Shown here: in pieces, positions 11,136 to 22,754 of the stretch
How the letters are laid out: each line of letters opens with the position of its first letter
Numbering within the stretch: position 1 is the first letter of the stretch
NCBI GenBank assembly: GCA_024760905.1
Contig: CM045733.1
Coordinates: 16,348,501 to 16,412,500 of the forward strand
Length of the DNA: 64,000 nucleotides
From: Plotosus lineatus
Lineage: Eukaryota > Chordata > Actinopteri > Siluriformes > Plotosidae
Direction of reading: 5' to 3'
Program-made: the position numbers and the translations under genes
Notes under the pieces: generated by a model
What the model was told of the DNA's origin: nothing
The model's database searches: none
What the model saw: the letters and a program-made list of their open reading frames with translations, nothing else

Positions 11136-11777
11136 GAAATAACGAGACATTCAAAATCAGGTCAGAGCAAAGCATCACTGATTCACATAATTGTTTTCAG
11201 GAATGTCCTACCAAGGCTAGCTAGTTCTGCTCCTACCAACTTCAATGTGCTGTGCTGTGCACACACAGGAAAACTTTCAGCTTTACCCCTTACCCTATTT
11301 GCACTTCCTGCACCCTTGAACAGGACTCAATAGGCCTGATTGAGCTTCTTGCTGGGATTTGGATCAGCTCTGATCTCTGATGTGTGATCTTCCAGGTGGT
11401 TTCTCCCTCCCCATCCCCTTCCTCCACTATGCTTTCCCTTCCCCTTTGATCAATGGTTCATCAGAAGGACTGGACTTTACCAGAGCCAAGCTGACAGAGA
11501 TGACACCAATCAGCTTCCTATTCAGAGCAGGAAAAGGACGAAACACTTGTTATGGCCATGTAGAGAGAAGAGCAGAGTTTTTAATGAGAATCACGTTCTC
11601 TGCAGCTGCCTGTCTGAAAGGGGAGCTTTCAGGTTGCCGACAAAGCAAGAATTATACCCAACACAGGGGTAGTACAGCTGCTTAAAGTTTTTACCCTGAA
11701 GAATATATGATGGTTAAAGTACTTTAGCTTGTTTGTTGATTTCCAGTAAACAATTTAAGAAATAATATACAAATAAC

Positions 11778-11779
<2 letters not shown>
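11136..11779. other. No recognised gene or repeat
   Basis: Balanced-composition sequence with one plus-strand frame of 101 codons (11380-11685, starting MCDLPGGFSLPIP) that shows no family resemblance and no splice context I can support. It may be single-copy DNA. Confidence 0.4.

Positions 11780-11839
<60 letters not shown>
11780..11839. repeat. (TA)n microsatellite
   Basis: About 30 TA units immediately before a T4 element. Confidence 0.98.
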
Positions 11840-11842
<3 letters not shown>

Positions 11843-11857
11843 GATAAATATGATATA

Positions 11858-13137
11858 CAGGGATCCCTCGCTACTTCGCGCTTCAATTCATGCGACTTCA
11901 GTGCAACGCATTTTTTTTTAAATTCATTAAATAAAAGAAAATAGGGAAATTAGGGAAGTACAGTGATACCTCAGCTCACGAACATAATTGGTTCCCAGAA
12001 AGTGTGTGTAAGGCGAAAAGTTCGTCTTCCGAACATTTATTTCCCATAAGAAACCATTAAAATGAGAATAATCCGTTCCCAGGTCCCCATAAAACATAAT
12101 TTTCTACTAAATAAGCCTTAAAACTACACAAAAATATACCTTATTTTATGTATAATAAATGTGCTATTGTATTGTAATTAAAGAAATAAACTGTACTGTA
12201 TAATAAAGTGGTTTTATTTACCTTTGTGATGGTAGTTGATGACTTGATGGAATGGAGTGGGAGGAGGAGGGAGGGAGGGACTTACTGTTTGGAAGGAGAG
12301 TTTGGAAACGCCTACTGTTTGGAAACACCCTTAGCCACACACGCACCCTTAATAGCTTCCTTGTTCTTAAGGATGGGAGCAATGGTAGACTTAGCGTACT
12401 GGTACTGGGATGCTGAGTCACACAAACGCACACCTCGTTCGTGTTTTTCAATGATCTCCGCCTGTGGTGGGGTCTTTTTCGCTCCCATAATAGCAAAAGT
12501 ACACTCAATATGGTCCAAAATGTCTATCAAACACAAACCACTTCCGCACTCAAAGAAACTGTGATGCCGTGAGCGTGCGTCAGCTTCTCGTGGCCGCCAC
12601 CGTGGCGCTGTTCGACCGCGTGGTTTGATTCGTCCGCCGAAAACTAGTTCGTCAGCAGAGACAATATGCTCGCAAATTTGATGTTCTTGAGGTGAAAAGT
12701 TCGTGAGCTTAAGCGTTCGTCAGCGGAGATTTTACTGTATAGGGGAAAAAGTTAAGGAAAATGCCACAAAACAAAGCCAATTATGCAAAAAAAACCCCCC
12801 GCAAACAAATAAAAACAAAACACAGCCCAAAACCCCCCATCAAAACTACTTTATGTGAGGTTCGCATCTGTGTGCACGCGTGCATCTGTATGTGTGTGTA
12901 TTTATATTTTATTTACATCTTATGCATTATTTTTGAATGTTTAGTTGTTATTATAAGCATTTAAGCATTTATAGCATTGAATATTATTTATTGATATTCA
13001 TATTGATATTATAGACACATATACATGTACGGATACATCAGTCGGGAAGGGGTGGGGTTTATCCTACTTCGTTGAATTCGGTGGTTGTTGGGGGGTGGTC
13101 TCGGTACCAATTAACCGTGGAAAGTGAGGGATCCCTG
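11858..13137. mobile_element. T4 Tigger-like element, copy 1, split by T1
   Basis: The ends 'cagggatccctcgctacttc' and, reversed, 'cagggatccctcactttcca' define T4, with TA at 11856-11857 and 13138-13139. The interior has the T4 signatures 'ggaaaatgccacaaaacaa', 'atttacatcttatgcatta' and 'acatgtacggatacatcag'. A T1 element (11961-12737) with its own TA duplication sits between 'aaattagggaag' and 'aggggaaaaag', proving T4 was there first. No transposase fossil was recognised in any T4 copy. Confidence 0.88.
11961..12737 (-). mobile_element. T1 Tigger-like element, copy B, nested in T4
   Basis: Ends as in copy A, with TA duplicated at 11959-11960 and 12738-12739. The minus strand at 12312-12490 carries the same N-terminal transposase fragment (MGAKKTPPQAEII, CDSASQYQYAKSTIAPIL, then a stop after GVSKQ). 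This copy reads GAKKT where copies A and D read GPKKT. Confidence 0.9.
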
Positions 13138-13179
13138 TACTGGAATAAAATCACAATAGCAACTCAGTTGTATCTTCTA

Positions 13180-13305
13180 TCCCTGTGATTGATTGGTGAG
13201 CTGTTCCAAGTGTATCCCACCTTTGCCTAAAGTTGGCTAAGATAGGCTCCAGATTTTCTGCAACCCAAGTGGAATAAAGTAGTTGGAAAAATCAATGAAT
13301 GAATA
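13180..13305 (+). mobile_element. S2 SINE 3' fragment
   Basis: Contains 'ggtgagctgttccaagtgta', 'ttggctaagataggctccag' and an 'aatgaatgaata' end, the S2 tail region with point changes. Confidence 0.65.
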
Positions 13306-13737
13306 CTGTCTTCAACAAAAATATTATTAGAATAATTCTAGAATATAATTAATATTCTTCTGTGTACCCTTGGCCTCACAAACTAGTATTGCCGACATTA
13401 AGAGAAATGTGAAAGACAGAGAACCAGAGTGGTCTAAAAACAGAAAACTGTTTTTGAGAAAAATTACATTTCTTCAGGAGAACACTGAAGTGCCAGAAGT
13501 GCACCAGCCTCAACTTCAATTATTTTATGTTCCATTGAGGATAGACCATTCTGGCACACATAGACTTTGTTCACATATATAAAAATATGACCTTATCCCA
13601 TGTTTTTTGGAGGATAGACTCTATGATTTTCAGCTCTTGAAATCTTCTTTAAAGAATTTTGCAAGAGTAACCTGAACATCCTCTAATGGAACTATGGGAT
13701 TCTTGGATAATTCTTTCAAATCAAACTGTTTATTCTA
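13306..13737. other. No recognised gene or repeat
   Basis: AT-rich. A 70-codon plus-strand frame at 13370-13582 (MASQTSIADIKRNV) shows no recognised family. It has no clear splice signals. Confidence 0.4.
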
Positions 13738-13984
13738 TTCAATTCAGTTTTATTTGTATAGAGCTTTTTACAATTGACATTGTCACAAAGCAGCTTTACA
13801 CAGTAAAACAATGAAAGTAGAGACTTACAAAGCATGAAGGAATTTAAATATTTCCTATATCCCCTACAACTCCCTAATGAGCAAAACGGTGGCAAGGAAA
13901 AACTCCCTCAGTAGTTGCGAGGACGAAACCTTGAGACCAACCAGGCCCAAAAAAAGAAACTCATCCTCATTTGTTTGAATACAA

Positions 13985-14078
<94 letters not shown>

Positions 14079-14133
14079 AATATATTGTGACAATGTCAAT
14101 TGTAAAAAGCTCTATACAAATAAAACTGAATTG

Positions 14134-14136
<3 letters not shown>
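13738..14136. mobile_element. 399-bp MITE with perfect 47-bp terminal inverted repeats
   Basis: The left end begins 'ttcaattcagttttatttgt' and runs through 'gagctttttacaattgacat' to tgtcaca. The right end at about 14087-14136 is its exact reverse complement over about 47 bases. The interior has the fish-wide phrases 'ggcaaggaaaaactccctc' and 'gaaaccttgagaccaaccag' and a CA microsatellite at 13988-14073. The superfamily is not clear to me. Confidence 0.8.
13988..14073. repeat. (CA)n microsatellite inside the MITE
   Basis: About 43 uninterrupted CA units between the MITE body and its right terminal repeat. Confidence 0.98.

Positions 14137-14192
<56 letters not shown>
14137..14192. repeat. A-run and (AT)n tract
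   Basis: Poly-A followed by about 20 AT units separating the MITE from T4 copy 2. Confidence 0.95.
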
Positions 14193-14200
<8 letters not shown>

Positions 14201-14202
14201 GA

Positions 14203-15578
14203 GCTACTTTGCGCTTCAATTCATGCGGCTTGAGCATGAGCATTTTTTTTTTTTTAATATTCATCGAATTAAAAAATAAGGAAATTAAGGACGAATAGGG
14301 GAAAATTTAAGGAAAATGCCGCAAAACAAGGCCAATTATGCAAAAACACCCAAACAAACAAAAACAAAAAGACAACCTAAAACTCCCCATCAAAACTACT
14401 TGCCATATTTGATGTAATAAGCACCCAGGGCGCTTAAAAAAAATTGAAGTGGGTGGGCGCTTATTAAAATGATTACCAGCGGAGTGGAACGGTAAGTGCT
14501 TATTACCAATGAGGTGGAAAACATGAATAAAAACAGAACAATAAAATGGTATTTGTGTTATTTTGTTTCACTGGTATTTGTATTATTCATGTTGTAGTAT
14601 CAACCAAATTACTTAGATGAAAGTTGAAAATAAACAGAATACAGTAAAATTAAAAAATATATCTAAGACCCTTTAATTTTCCCTCCCAGTGCTGCTCCTT
14701 TAAATATTTTCCCCGATGGCTCGATTTTACAATCAACATGAATGTCAACTTTAGCACATGACACGTTGAACCAATCAACACAAAGGTCAACTTTAGCACA
14801 TGGCACGTTGAAAAACACATGGCCAGGAACGTGCTTAAATTTATGAAGTTACTGAGCAGGAGAGTTGGGTGAAAAATACTCATCACTTTCTGATAGGTCC
14901 GTATCTGGCTCATCGCTACATTCATTCAGAGCATCCCATAGTTTTTCTGTAGCAGTTTCTAATGGTTCATCAGTTGTTGGACATTTACCAAGAGAACACC
15001 GCAAAATATTTTCCTGTTTTTTTAAGCACAGCGGCACAATCAAATGTGTTCTTACTGATGAACATTATAGACATTCCGCAGTGTCAGGGGGTCTTGAAAT
15101 ACCATGTAAACTCACTTTTACAGGCAGTGAACGCCTCATTTTACCGCTACAGAGACTTATCGAATAAAATTGGTAAGCTTGATGTACGATTTTACTCACA
15201 GTACACATGGACGGTTATTAGACGTAAGATCAAAAACACTTATTGGAGCAGGGCGCTTATTACATTGATTACGGTGTATTTTTACGTGAGGTGCACATCT
15301 GAGTGTGTGCACGCACATCTGTGTGCACGCCCGTGCATCTGTATGCGTGTGTATTTATATTTTATTTACATCTTATGCATTATTTTTGAATGTTTCATTG
15401 TTATTGTAAGCATTTATAGCATTGAACATGTATTTATTGATATTATATACACATATACATGTAAGTATACATCAGTCAGGGGGGGGGGGGGGGGGGTTGA
15501 TCCTACTTTGCAGAATTCGGTGGTTGCGGGGGGATATCTCGGTCACAATTAACCGCGGAAAGTGAGGGATCCCTGTAT
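14203..15578. mobile_element. T4 Tigger-like element, copy 2, split by an unnamed element
   Basis: The left end is damaged (starts 'gagctactttgcgcttcaat' without the outer 13 bases). The right end 'aaagtgagggatccctg' is intact and followed by TA. The interior follows the T4 order up to 'catcaaaactactt' (14400) and resumes at 'tttttacgtgaggtgcac' (15288). A poly-G run lies at 15480-15496. Confidence 0.85.
14401..15287 (-). mobile_element. Unnamed DNA element nested in T4
   Basis: The left end reads 'tgatgtaataagcacccagg' and the reverse complement of the right end reads 'tcaatgtaataagcgccctg', an imperfect inverted repeat of about 20 bp. The minus strand at 14849-15043 encodes an acidic C-terminus (CSDEPDTDLSESDEYFSPN). 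This resembles the acidic tails of pogo/Tigger-group transposases, but no catalytic motif is visible, so the assignment is tentative. Confidence 0.55.
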
Positions 15579-15592
15579 GTATGTATGTATAC

Positions 15593-15794
15593 AGATGCTC
15601 CCTAGCTTACAAACGAGTTATTTTCCAGACAGCCGTTCGTTAGATGAATTTGTTCATAAGTTGTTACAGGGCATTCTTTAGAGGGGAACGTTATGTTTTA
15701 ACCTTGTATAAGTAATCTATACGAGAACTCTCTGAGTTATTACATAACTGACCGCGCGGTGTAATGATGCTCTTGAGCTCAGTCTAATTGAAAG

Positions 15795-15875
<81 letters not shown>

Positions 15876-16270
15876 TCGCTCTCCATAATCATCACATTAT
15901 ATCATTATGTCCTGTGTTTAAACTCCTGGTTCCTCTCAAGCACAGCACAACAGATCTGATCAGATTTATAGAGTTTCACTCTTATAATACTGGAGTCAAT
16001 TTGTTTCCTCTTTGAAACTTTTGACAGTTCAGAAATGTATCGGTGCAAACCACGTCTCAGCCACGTCAAGTATTAAGTGTACCTCAGGATAATGTTTAAT
16101 CATATTTCATACTTATATTTATGATATATCTTTATATAGATTTTATTCCATTTCTATTACTACTTGTTCTTTAATTTCATTTCACTTTCACTTTCACTCT
16201 CGACCTTGGACCGCATGTTCGTGCCGCCGGATGTTCGTAAAATGAATGTTTGTAAGTAGGGGAGCGTCTG
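15593..16270. mobile_element. T6 Tigger-like element
   Basis: The ends 'cagatgctccctagcttaca' and, reversed, 'cagacgctcccctacttaca' form the inverted repeat, with TA at 15591-15592 and 16271-16272. It carries a (CT)n tract at 15800-15880 and no coding fossil. Confidence 0.8.
15800..15880. repeat. (CT)n microsatellite inside T6
   Basis: About 38 CT units. Confidence 0.98.
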
Positions 16271-16274
16271 TAAA

Positions 16275-16558
16275 TTATGTGTGAGAAATTCATTACAGTC
16301 TAAAAAGTAGTCCTGTAGGTTATACAACTGCAAGTCCTAAATAATTGTGGGAAAGAGTCCAGATCACCAGCAGTGAAAAGCCATGTTCACAGTCTGTTAG
16401 TGCACATCTGGGTCCATCTGGGTCTTCATCAGCAAGAAGGAAGAGCTTCCAAGATGAGAACTCTAGTCAACATCAGCACTCCAGGACAGACCACAGGACT
16501 CAGGAAGCAGTAGGATCATGATCACCACCATCCCAGAAGGAGAACGTGTACATTAACT

Positions 16559-16593
<35 letters not shown>

Positions 16594-16990
16594 AGAGAGG
16601 TTGTTAGTTATACTGTTCTCATAATAGTGGAGTGGAAATAGAAGATTTTATTATTGCTGAGTGCAAGCAGGGACTCCAGCATGACTGGCAGCATAACTAC
16701 AAGAGAGAGAGAACCAGAAGGAAGACAGACATGAAGACCTCCTATGCCACTGGCAATCAGCCACCCCACTGTCAAACGGACCTGGCTGAGCATATAGAGT
16801 AAGGGAGCGGCAGCATCCCAACATCACAGTTTACCAGAACTCTCTATGCCTGAGACCCCCAGATCTGCTCCTTTACCTAATAAAAGTCTATTAACAAAAC
16901 GCTTGATTAAACAAGTAGGTTTTCAGCCTTGTCTTAAAAACAGTGTCTTAAAAACACTCAGTGTCTTATTCTCAGGTAAAATTTGCAAAA
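16275..16990. repeat. Unclassified dispersed repeat
   Basis: The string 'atctgctcctttacctaata' followed by 'aagtaggttttcagccttgt' and 'cttaaaaacactcagtgtct' is a recurrent fish repeat that I recognise but cannot classify. An (AG)n tract lies at 16560-16591. Confidence 0.5.
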
Positions 16991-17488
16991 ATAGCCAGTC
17001 TTGGACAAATTAGCAGTCAATTGAAAATATGCCATTTGTAGATGACTTTTGTTACAATGACCTATTTATTTCAGATAAATTAGAGATCTTTTTCAATTCT
17101 TTTCTAAAGACGTCCACAATTTTTTTTTGTTTCTTGTTGTTGAATAGTTGAGCGGAGGACCTGGCGAATTAAAAAAAATAAATAAAAGGTACAGAATGTG
17201 AAGCCATGGTACACTGAAGCATGTTTAAGTTACTAGGATTCTGTATAAATCAACATAAATATTCATTGCAGTTTCTTTTATAAACAGGGCACCAGTCAGA
17301 TATGCAGCTTGCATGAGCACATTCATGAACATTCATCAACATGCAGTTACAGGCTTTGATCATTCATCTTAGGATCTGCTTTTTCAAGATTGCAGCGCTT
17401 CAAATTAGGCTACTAATTTATTTATATTTTGTGTACCACAGCAAATTCAATTCATTAGTAAATCATGGCCATGTACAAATAAAAGTAT
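16991..17488. other. No recognised gene or repeat
   Basis: AT-rich DNA with no supported coding frame or repeat family. Confidence 0.45.
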
Positions 17489-17957
17489 TACAGGGATCCC
17501 TCACTTTCCGCGGTTAATTGGGACCGAAATCTTCCCCAACCCCCCCGTGACTGACGTATACATACATGTATATGTGTATATAATATCAATAAATACATAT
17601 TCAATGCTATAAATGTTTATAATAGCAATTAAACATTAAAAAATCATGCATAAGATGCAAATACTATACTGTATGAATACACACACATACAGACGCGCCC
17701 GCACGTATGTGGATGCGCGTGCATGCACTCAGATGCGCGCCTCACAAAAATGTAACTAGTTTTGATGGGAGGTTTTGGGTTGTTTTTTTTTTTTTTTTTT
17801 TTCATAATTCACCTTGTTTTTGTGTCATTTTCCTCAGCTTCCCCCCTATTCTTCCTTAATTTTCTTATTTTTTAATTCGATGAATATATATTTTTTTAAA
17901 AACGCGATGCACTGAAGCCGCACGAATTGAAGTGCGAAGTAGCGAGGGATCAACATA
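17489..17957. mobile_element. T4 Tigger-like element, copy 3 (reverse, uninterrupted)
   Basis: Starts 'tacagggatccctcactttc' and ends 'agtagcgagggatcaaca', so it lies opposite to the other T4 copies. It is the only T4 copy here without an insertion, at about 470 bp, and so gives the size of the basic unit. Confidence 0.88.
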
Positions 17958-18003
17958 CTTGTGAAAGTGGGTTTAATAGAGCAATTCTGATTTGAGCTTT
18001 TCC

Positions 18004-18180
18004 AAATTGCCCCTTGGTGTGAGTGTGAGTTTGAACGTGTGTGTGTGTGTGTGTGTTGGCCCTAATATTGTTTGGCAACCTTTTCAGGGTGCACCCCACC
18101 CAAGCCCAGTGTCGGTTGATACAGGCTCCAGCCTCACTGCAACCTTATTGAGATTAAATGGCTCGGTAAATGAGTAAGTA
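18004..18180 (+). mobile_element. S2 SINE 3' half
   Basis: The text 'ccccttggtgtgagtgtgag', a TG tract, 'tgttggccct', then 'ataccggctcc'-like and 'attgagattaaatggctcgg' follow the S2 body and tail, ending in gagtaagtaaag. Confidence 0.75.
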
Positions 18181-19048
18181 AAGACAATTTGAAGGGGTCC
18201 GATCAAAAAGTAGGTTACCACGACATCAACAGAGGAAGTGACAGGCAACACGTGAGTCGCTTTGCTACCAAACTGTATTCGAAATCACCTGTTTCATACA
18301 GTCTATGAAAGCAAATATTAAAATGTTTTGTGGAGCTCAGTGTTTGGTGGTATCTGTCAAATCAGTGTTAACGTTAAGCTCCAGTTAGCAATGGCTCAAG
18401 TTGTGTTGCATGAAAATTCGGCAGAGTTGAACCCTGAATTGGATTACAGATGTAGATAAAAGCATTCGGAGTTCTGTACAGATGCAGAGGCTGGTTGGAT
18501 TAATAAGTCGTACCCATGCAAAGAGTTGAATGATGCTATTCATCTATAACAGGAGGAGAATCTGTAGTCAATCTTCTGGCTCTGTTGTCATGGTAACATG
18601 AAAATACTGCTTGACAGATGTTATTTCTGCGTTCCAGAGCAGGTGTTCATTGCATTGGTATGTGCAAAGCCGAAATAAAATTCAGGATGTGTGAGTTGTA
18701 TTTGAAAATAAGTTGAAATGCATCACTCACAGTAGTACAGGTGTCTCTGAAACATAAATGTTTGTACTACTGTACAGATACTAATGGGAAATGAAAATGA
18801 GTGAAAAATCAAAGCGGGTGAGATCTAAAGTCAGAGAGGTTGATTGAAAGATGGAGACAGGTTGAAGCTTCACTTTGATGGGAATCTATAAAGGCAAAGT
18901 GTTAACTGGATTAGAAAGAAATTTATAGACATTAATTGGTTCTTTGCTGGACACTGAGTGTGTTTACACGTGCTTGCACGGTATGAGGTATTTAAACTGC
19001 CTTTGAAAACATTCACGCAAGGCACCAATCCTCAAACTAATCAGTTAA
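18181..19048. other. No recognised gene or repeat; X-box-like site
   Basis: Apparently single-copy sequence. A near-palindrome gttgtcatggtaac at 18584-18597 resembles the RFX X-box (GTTGCCATGGCAAC) with two changes. No open frame of note. Confidence 0.35.
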
Positions 19049-19374
19049 AGGGTGGCATGGTGGCCTAATGGTCCGCACGTCGTCACAGCAAGAATGTCTT
19101 GGGTTCGAGTCTCAGGCTCGGTGAGGGCAATTCAGTGTAGAGTTTGCATGTTGTCCTCATGCTTCTTTGGGTTTTCTCTCAGTACTCCGATTTCCTCTCA
19201 CAGTCCAAACACATGAACATTAGGGTAATTGCCAGTTACAAATTGTGACCAGGTGTGAGTGTGAATGGTTGAGTTTGTTGGCCCTGCAAAGGACTGGCAA
19301 GCTGTTCAGAGTGTACTGTCCCTTAACCCAGAGTTGGCTGGGATAAGCTTCAACAAATGAATGAATGAATTATT
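19049..19374 (+). mobile_element. S2 SINE, full length
   Basis: The head 'ggtggcatggtggcctaatg' carries the A box and 'gggttcgagtctcagg' the B box. The body has 'agagtttgcatgttgtcctc' and 'ttcctctcacagtccaaa', and the tail ends (aatg)n. The 8-bp word atcagtta flanks both sides (19040-19047 and 19375-19382), a likely target duplication. Confidence 0.82.
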
Positions 19375-19403
19375 ATCAGTTAGGATGCACCCTTTGCAAA
19401 AAC

Positions 19404-19416
<13 letters not shown>

Positions 19417-19453
<37 letters not shown>
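19417..19453. repeat. (AG)n microsatellite
   Basis: About 18 AG units after a short ACAC run. Confidence 0.97.
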
Positions 19454-19455
<2 letters not shown>

Positions 19456-20239
19456 CAATATGTATTAGTCTTATTTAAGATCCATGAATGCGCATTTAAT
19501 TAAGAAGCCCTGCATGTGTGAACACCAGGAGGGTCTGAAATGGCTTTGACATTTGAATGACATCCATTTCCTGACATTTAATTGGTTCCATCCCTGAAAT
19601 CGGCAGAAGACTGACACTCTCTGCGAGTGCTGTCACAGTACTGCTACAGATCGCCAAGAAGAAAAATATATTTTGCATTAAATTTTTATTTCTGTGCCCA
19701 GAAATTAGAGACAGGAAATTCAGTTGCTGTATCCTGAAATAATTATTACATTTTGCATTATGTTCTATTTGGTCTAATTTTAAATACTCTGCAATTTATC
19801 ATTGTATGCCATATCTGTTTTGTAGTGTACTAGCAATATTTCTTGGTATCAACATCCACAGCACCATCAAAGTCATAGAAGTTACCTTTTTTATTCAATT
19901 TGGTTGGTTGCTGTAAACATGGTTGCAGCACTGTGTTCTGATGGTCCGCTAGTCTGACAGACTTAACCCTAACTCTAACCCAACTGAACCGAGTAGGGTG
20001 CCCGACTAATTTACGCGAGCATCTTTACTCGTATGAGTAGGCCAATGGGCCGTTGAACCAAGACATAGACCCATTTTTTGCAAAAAAAAAAAAAAAAAAG
20101 TTACCCAAATCTGTTTTTATGCATCTGTTTACTTTTTCTTTGCACTCTGCTGCTTGCAAATGATTTGAATGAATGGATAACTGCACGAATGTGCAGGTGT
20201 ACAGGTGATCCTCATAAAGGAGATGGTGGGTATACTGTA
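19454..20239. other. No recognised gene or repeat
   Basis: Apparently single-copy DNA. The segment 19490-19690 has balanced composition and homeodomain-like words (tttaattgg), so it could be a conserved non-coding element, but that needs comparison with other fish. An A-run lies at 20081-20099. Confidence 0.4.
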
Positions 20240-20465
20240 TACAGTCATCCCTTGCCATGTCGCGATTTGAGCATCGCGGTCTTGGTACATCGCGGTATTT
20301 CAATAATAAAAAAAAAATAATAAAATAAAAAGTTCATAAAAAAATTCAAAATTCGTGCTGGAACTCACATGTAAGCAAACGGAAGGCAGGGACCCAAGAC
20401 AGGCTGCGTCCATTGTTTCCAAACGACAGACTGAAGTGCCCCTCCTCCACAGTTCAGGCAGGGAC

Positions 20466-20642
20466 CGCCCACTCAACTCAATCTCGCAAGATGATTGGAT
20501 TAGACGCGTGACGATATTGCCTCCCGCCCACTCAACTCAATCTCGCAAGCTGATTGGCTTAGATGCGTAATGCTGTTGCCTCCCGCCCACTCAACTCAGT
20601 CACGCAAGCTGATTGACTAAGACGCGTAATGCTGTTGCCTCG
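20466..20642. repeat. 59-bp tandem repeat with inverted CCAAT boxes inside T5
   Basis: Units start at 20466, 20525 and 20584 with 'cgcccactcaactca'. Each holds 'tgattgg' or 'tgattga' followed by tta/cta and 'gacgcg' or 'gatgcg'. This is the same design as the 70-bp units of T2 and T3, though the sequence is different. Confidence 0.8.
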
Positions 20643-20784
20643 CACATTCCTGCGGGATTTTTTATGATTTTGTAATCTTACTGTATAGTGTTTGTGAACG
20701 TCCTGCACCGCGGAGAAGAGCTATTGAGTTGAGTACAGCACTTAAAGTGTTTATATATAAATTCTATTTAAATATTAATACACT

Positions 20785-21768
20785 AAGTATGTTAGAGTGG
20801 TGCAGGACATGTATGAGAGATGTAAGACAGTGGTGAGGTGTGCTGTCGGTGTGACAGAAGAGTTCAAGGTGGAGGTGGGACTGCATCAAGGGTCAGCTCT
20901 CAGCCCCTTCTTGTTTGCTATGGTGATGGACAGGCTAACAGATGAGGTTAGACAAGAAGCTCCATGGACTATGATGTTTGCAGATGACATAGTGATCTGT
21001 AGTGAGAGCAGAGACCGAGTGGAGGAAAATCTAGAGAGGTGGAGGTATGCCCTGGAAAGGAGGGGATTGAAGGTTAGTCTTAGTAAGACAGAATACATGT
21101 GTGTGAACGACAAGGACCCAAGAGGAACTTTGAGGTTACAGGGGGCAGAGATAAAGAAGGTGGAGGATTTTAAGTACTTAGGCTCAACAATCCAGAGCAA
21201 TGGAGAGTGTGGAAAAGAGGTGAAGCAGCGCGTGCAGGCAGGTTGGAATGGATGGAGAAAAGTGTCCGGTGTGATGTGTGATAGGAGAGTGTCGGCAAGA
21301 ATGAAAGGAAAAGTGTACAAGACGGTGATGAGACCAGCGATGTTGTATGGTTTAGAGACAGTGGCCCTGGGGAAAAGACAGGAGTCAGAGTTGGAGGTAG
21401 CAGAGATGAAAATGTTGAGGTTCTCTTTGGGAGTAACGAGGATGGATAGGATCAGAAATGAGTACATCAGAGGGACAGCACATGTTCGATGTTTTGGAGA
21501 CAAAGTCAGAGAGGCTAGATTGAGATGGTTTGGACATGTACAGAGGAGGGATAGTGAGTATATTGGTCGTAGGATGCTGAGGTTGGAACTACCAGGCAAA
21601 AGGCCCAGAGGAAGACCAAAGAGAAGATTTATGGATATGGTGAAGGCGGACATGAAGGTCGTTGGAGTAAGAGTAGAAGATGCAGAGGATAGGGAGAGAT
21701 GGAGGCAGATCATTTGCTGTGGCGACCCCTGAAGGGAACAGCCGAAAGGAAAAGAAGAAAGAAGAAGA
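20785..21768 (+). pseudogene. RTE-clade LINE, C-terminal reverse transcriptase ORF (open, 311 codons) and 3' end
   Basis: An open frame of 311 codons runs from 20797 to the stop at 21732. Motifs in order: VQDMYERCKTVVR, VGLHQGSALSPFLFAMVMD (reverse-transcriptase block 4), MMFADDIVI (the catalytic FADD box, intact), EYMCVNDKD, DFKYLGSTI, then the RTE C-terminal region ARLRWFGHVQRRDSEYIGRR and RGRPKRRFMD, ending GDP. The 3' end 'ccgaaaggaaaagaagaaag' is a short GAA-type tail. It is 5'-truncated, lacking the endonuclease and the start of the reverse transcriptase. The intact frame and catalytic box make this a young insertion into T5. Confidence 0.9.
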
Positions 21769-21941
21769 CAGTATTTACATATGCATATAACTGTGTTACG
21801 TTTAATATACACTTCTTGATATTGTATAGACGCGAAAACATATACAAATGGGGGCGGGGGCGGGGCGTTCCTTCTTCGTGGTTTTTCAAATATCGCGGCC
21901 AGGTCTGGTCTACATTGTCCGCGATATTCAAGGGATGACTT

Positions 21942-22718
21942 TTTGTTCCTAATAAAAAAAAAAAGTGTCTGCTTCAATTATAAGATAATATTAATAAACC
22001 CATAACATAAATACATGATCAGTTTGATGAGGAATTTCTCTGTCATTGTATGCGACAGAGGATTTTTGCATTTGAATGCAGACTATCTATGATCAGATTA
22101 TTCAGCTAACAAGATGTTTCTGCGAAAACAAATTATGCGAACTGAGATAGCAATAGTTGTAACACAGGACACATTTACTGAAACTAAGTGGTACAAAATG
22201 GTACGATTGAAGTTCCAGGACTCCTCCTGTTACTGAGCCTGTTGTGGTCATCGGCACGCATAAAGACCAAGCGATGACTCTCCTGAGTCAGGATCCCATG
22301 TAATATTTTGGTGTTAACATCAGGAATTGTGTAACATGCATTTTCCCATGCCCATGTGCAATTATGGCTGATTTAGACAATACACAAGCATTTGTAATCA
22401 GCAGTGGAGACTCTTGAAATGCTTCCGGAAATCTACAGCAATGAGGACTGGGTCAGTTGAAGTGTTTTCAGTGGCATTTCGCACTTCAAGAGGGTCAGGA
22501 TTTTAGTGGAGGATTCCATTGTGCCCCTTGATACATGGATGAAATTTAAAAAGCTTTGTGCAGTTTAAAGTTTTTTTTATTTTTTATTGTTGTAGGTACT
22601 TCAGTTATTTCTGTTTCAGATTTCCCAAGTTTTACACAAAATATCCTGTTTATTGTCTGGTCCAGAATAAAATTGCAAAATTTCACATTTTTGACAAGCT
22701 CTCATCACAAATTTCAAT
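21942..22718. other. No recognised gene or repeat
   Basis: AT-rich DNA with frames under 90 codons and no recognised motif. Confidence 0.45.
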
Positions 22719-22719
22719 G

Positions 22720-22754
<35 letters not shown>

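Larger units (their letters stand above)
20242..21940. mobile_element. T5 Tigger-like element, split by an RTE LINE
   Basis: The left end 'cagtcatcccttgccatgtc' and, reversed, the right end 'agtcatcccttgaatatcgc' form the inverted repeat. The left half has 'cgcggtcttggtacatcgcg' and three 59-bp tandem units. The right half has 'tcaaatatcgcggccaggtc'. Roughly 980 bp of RTE LINE is inserted in the middle, so the element itself is only about 700 bp. Confidence 0.82.

Noticed and set aside
11380..11685. Possible 101-codon gene
   Set aside because: Open length is near chance for this composition. No motif, no upstream signal and no neighbouring exons.
19963..19982. Interstitial telomere-like text (taaccctaactctaaccca)
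   Set aside because: Fewer than three perfect TTAGGG-type units. Too short and imperfect to call an interstitial telomeric repeat.
20886..21977. 363-codon minus-strand open frame
   Set aside because: It is the antisense shadow of the RTE reverse-transcriptase ORF at 20797-21732. Its composition simply mirrors that gene and it has no family motif of its own.
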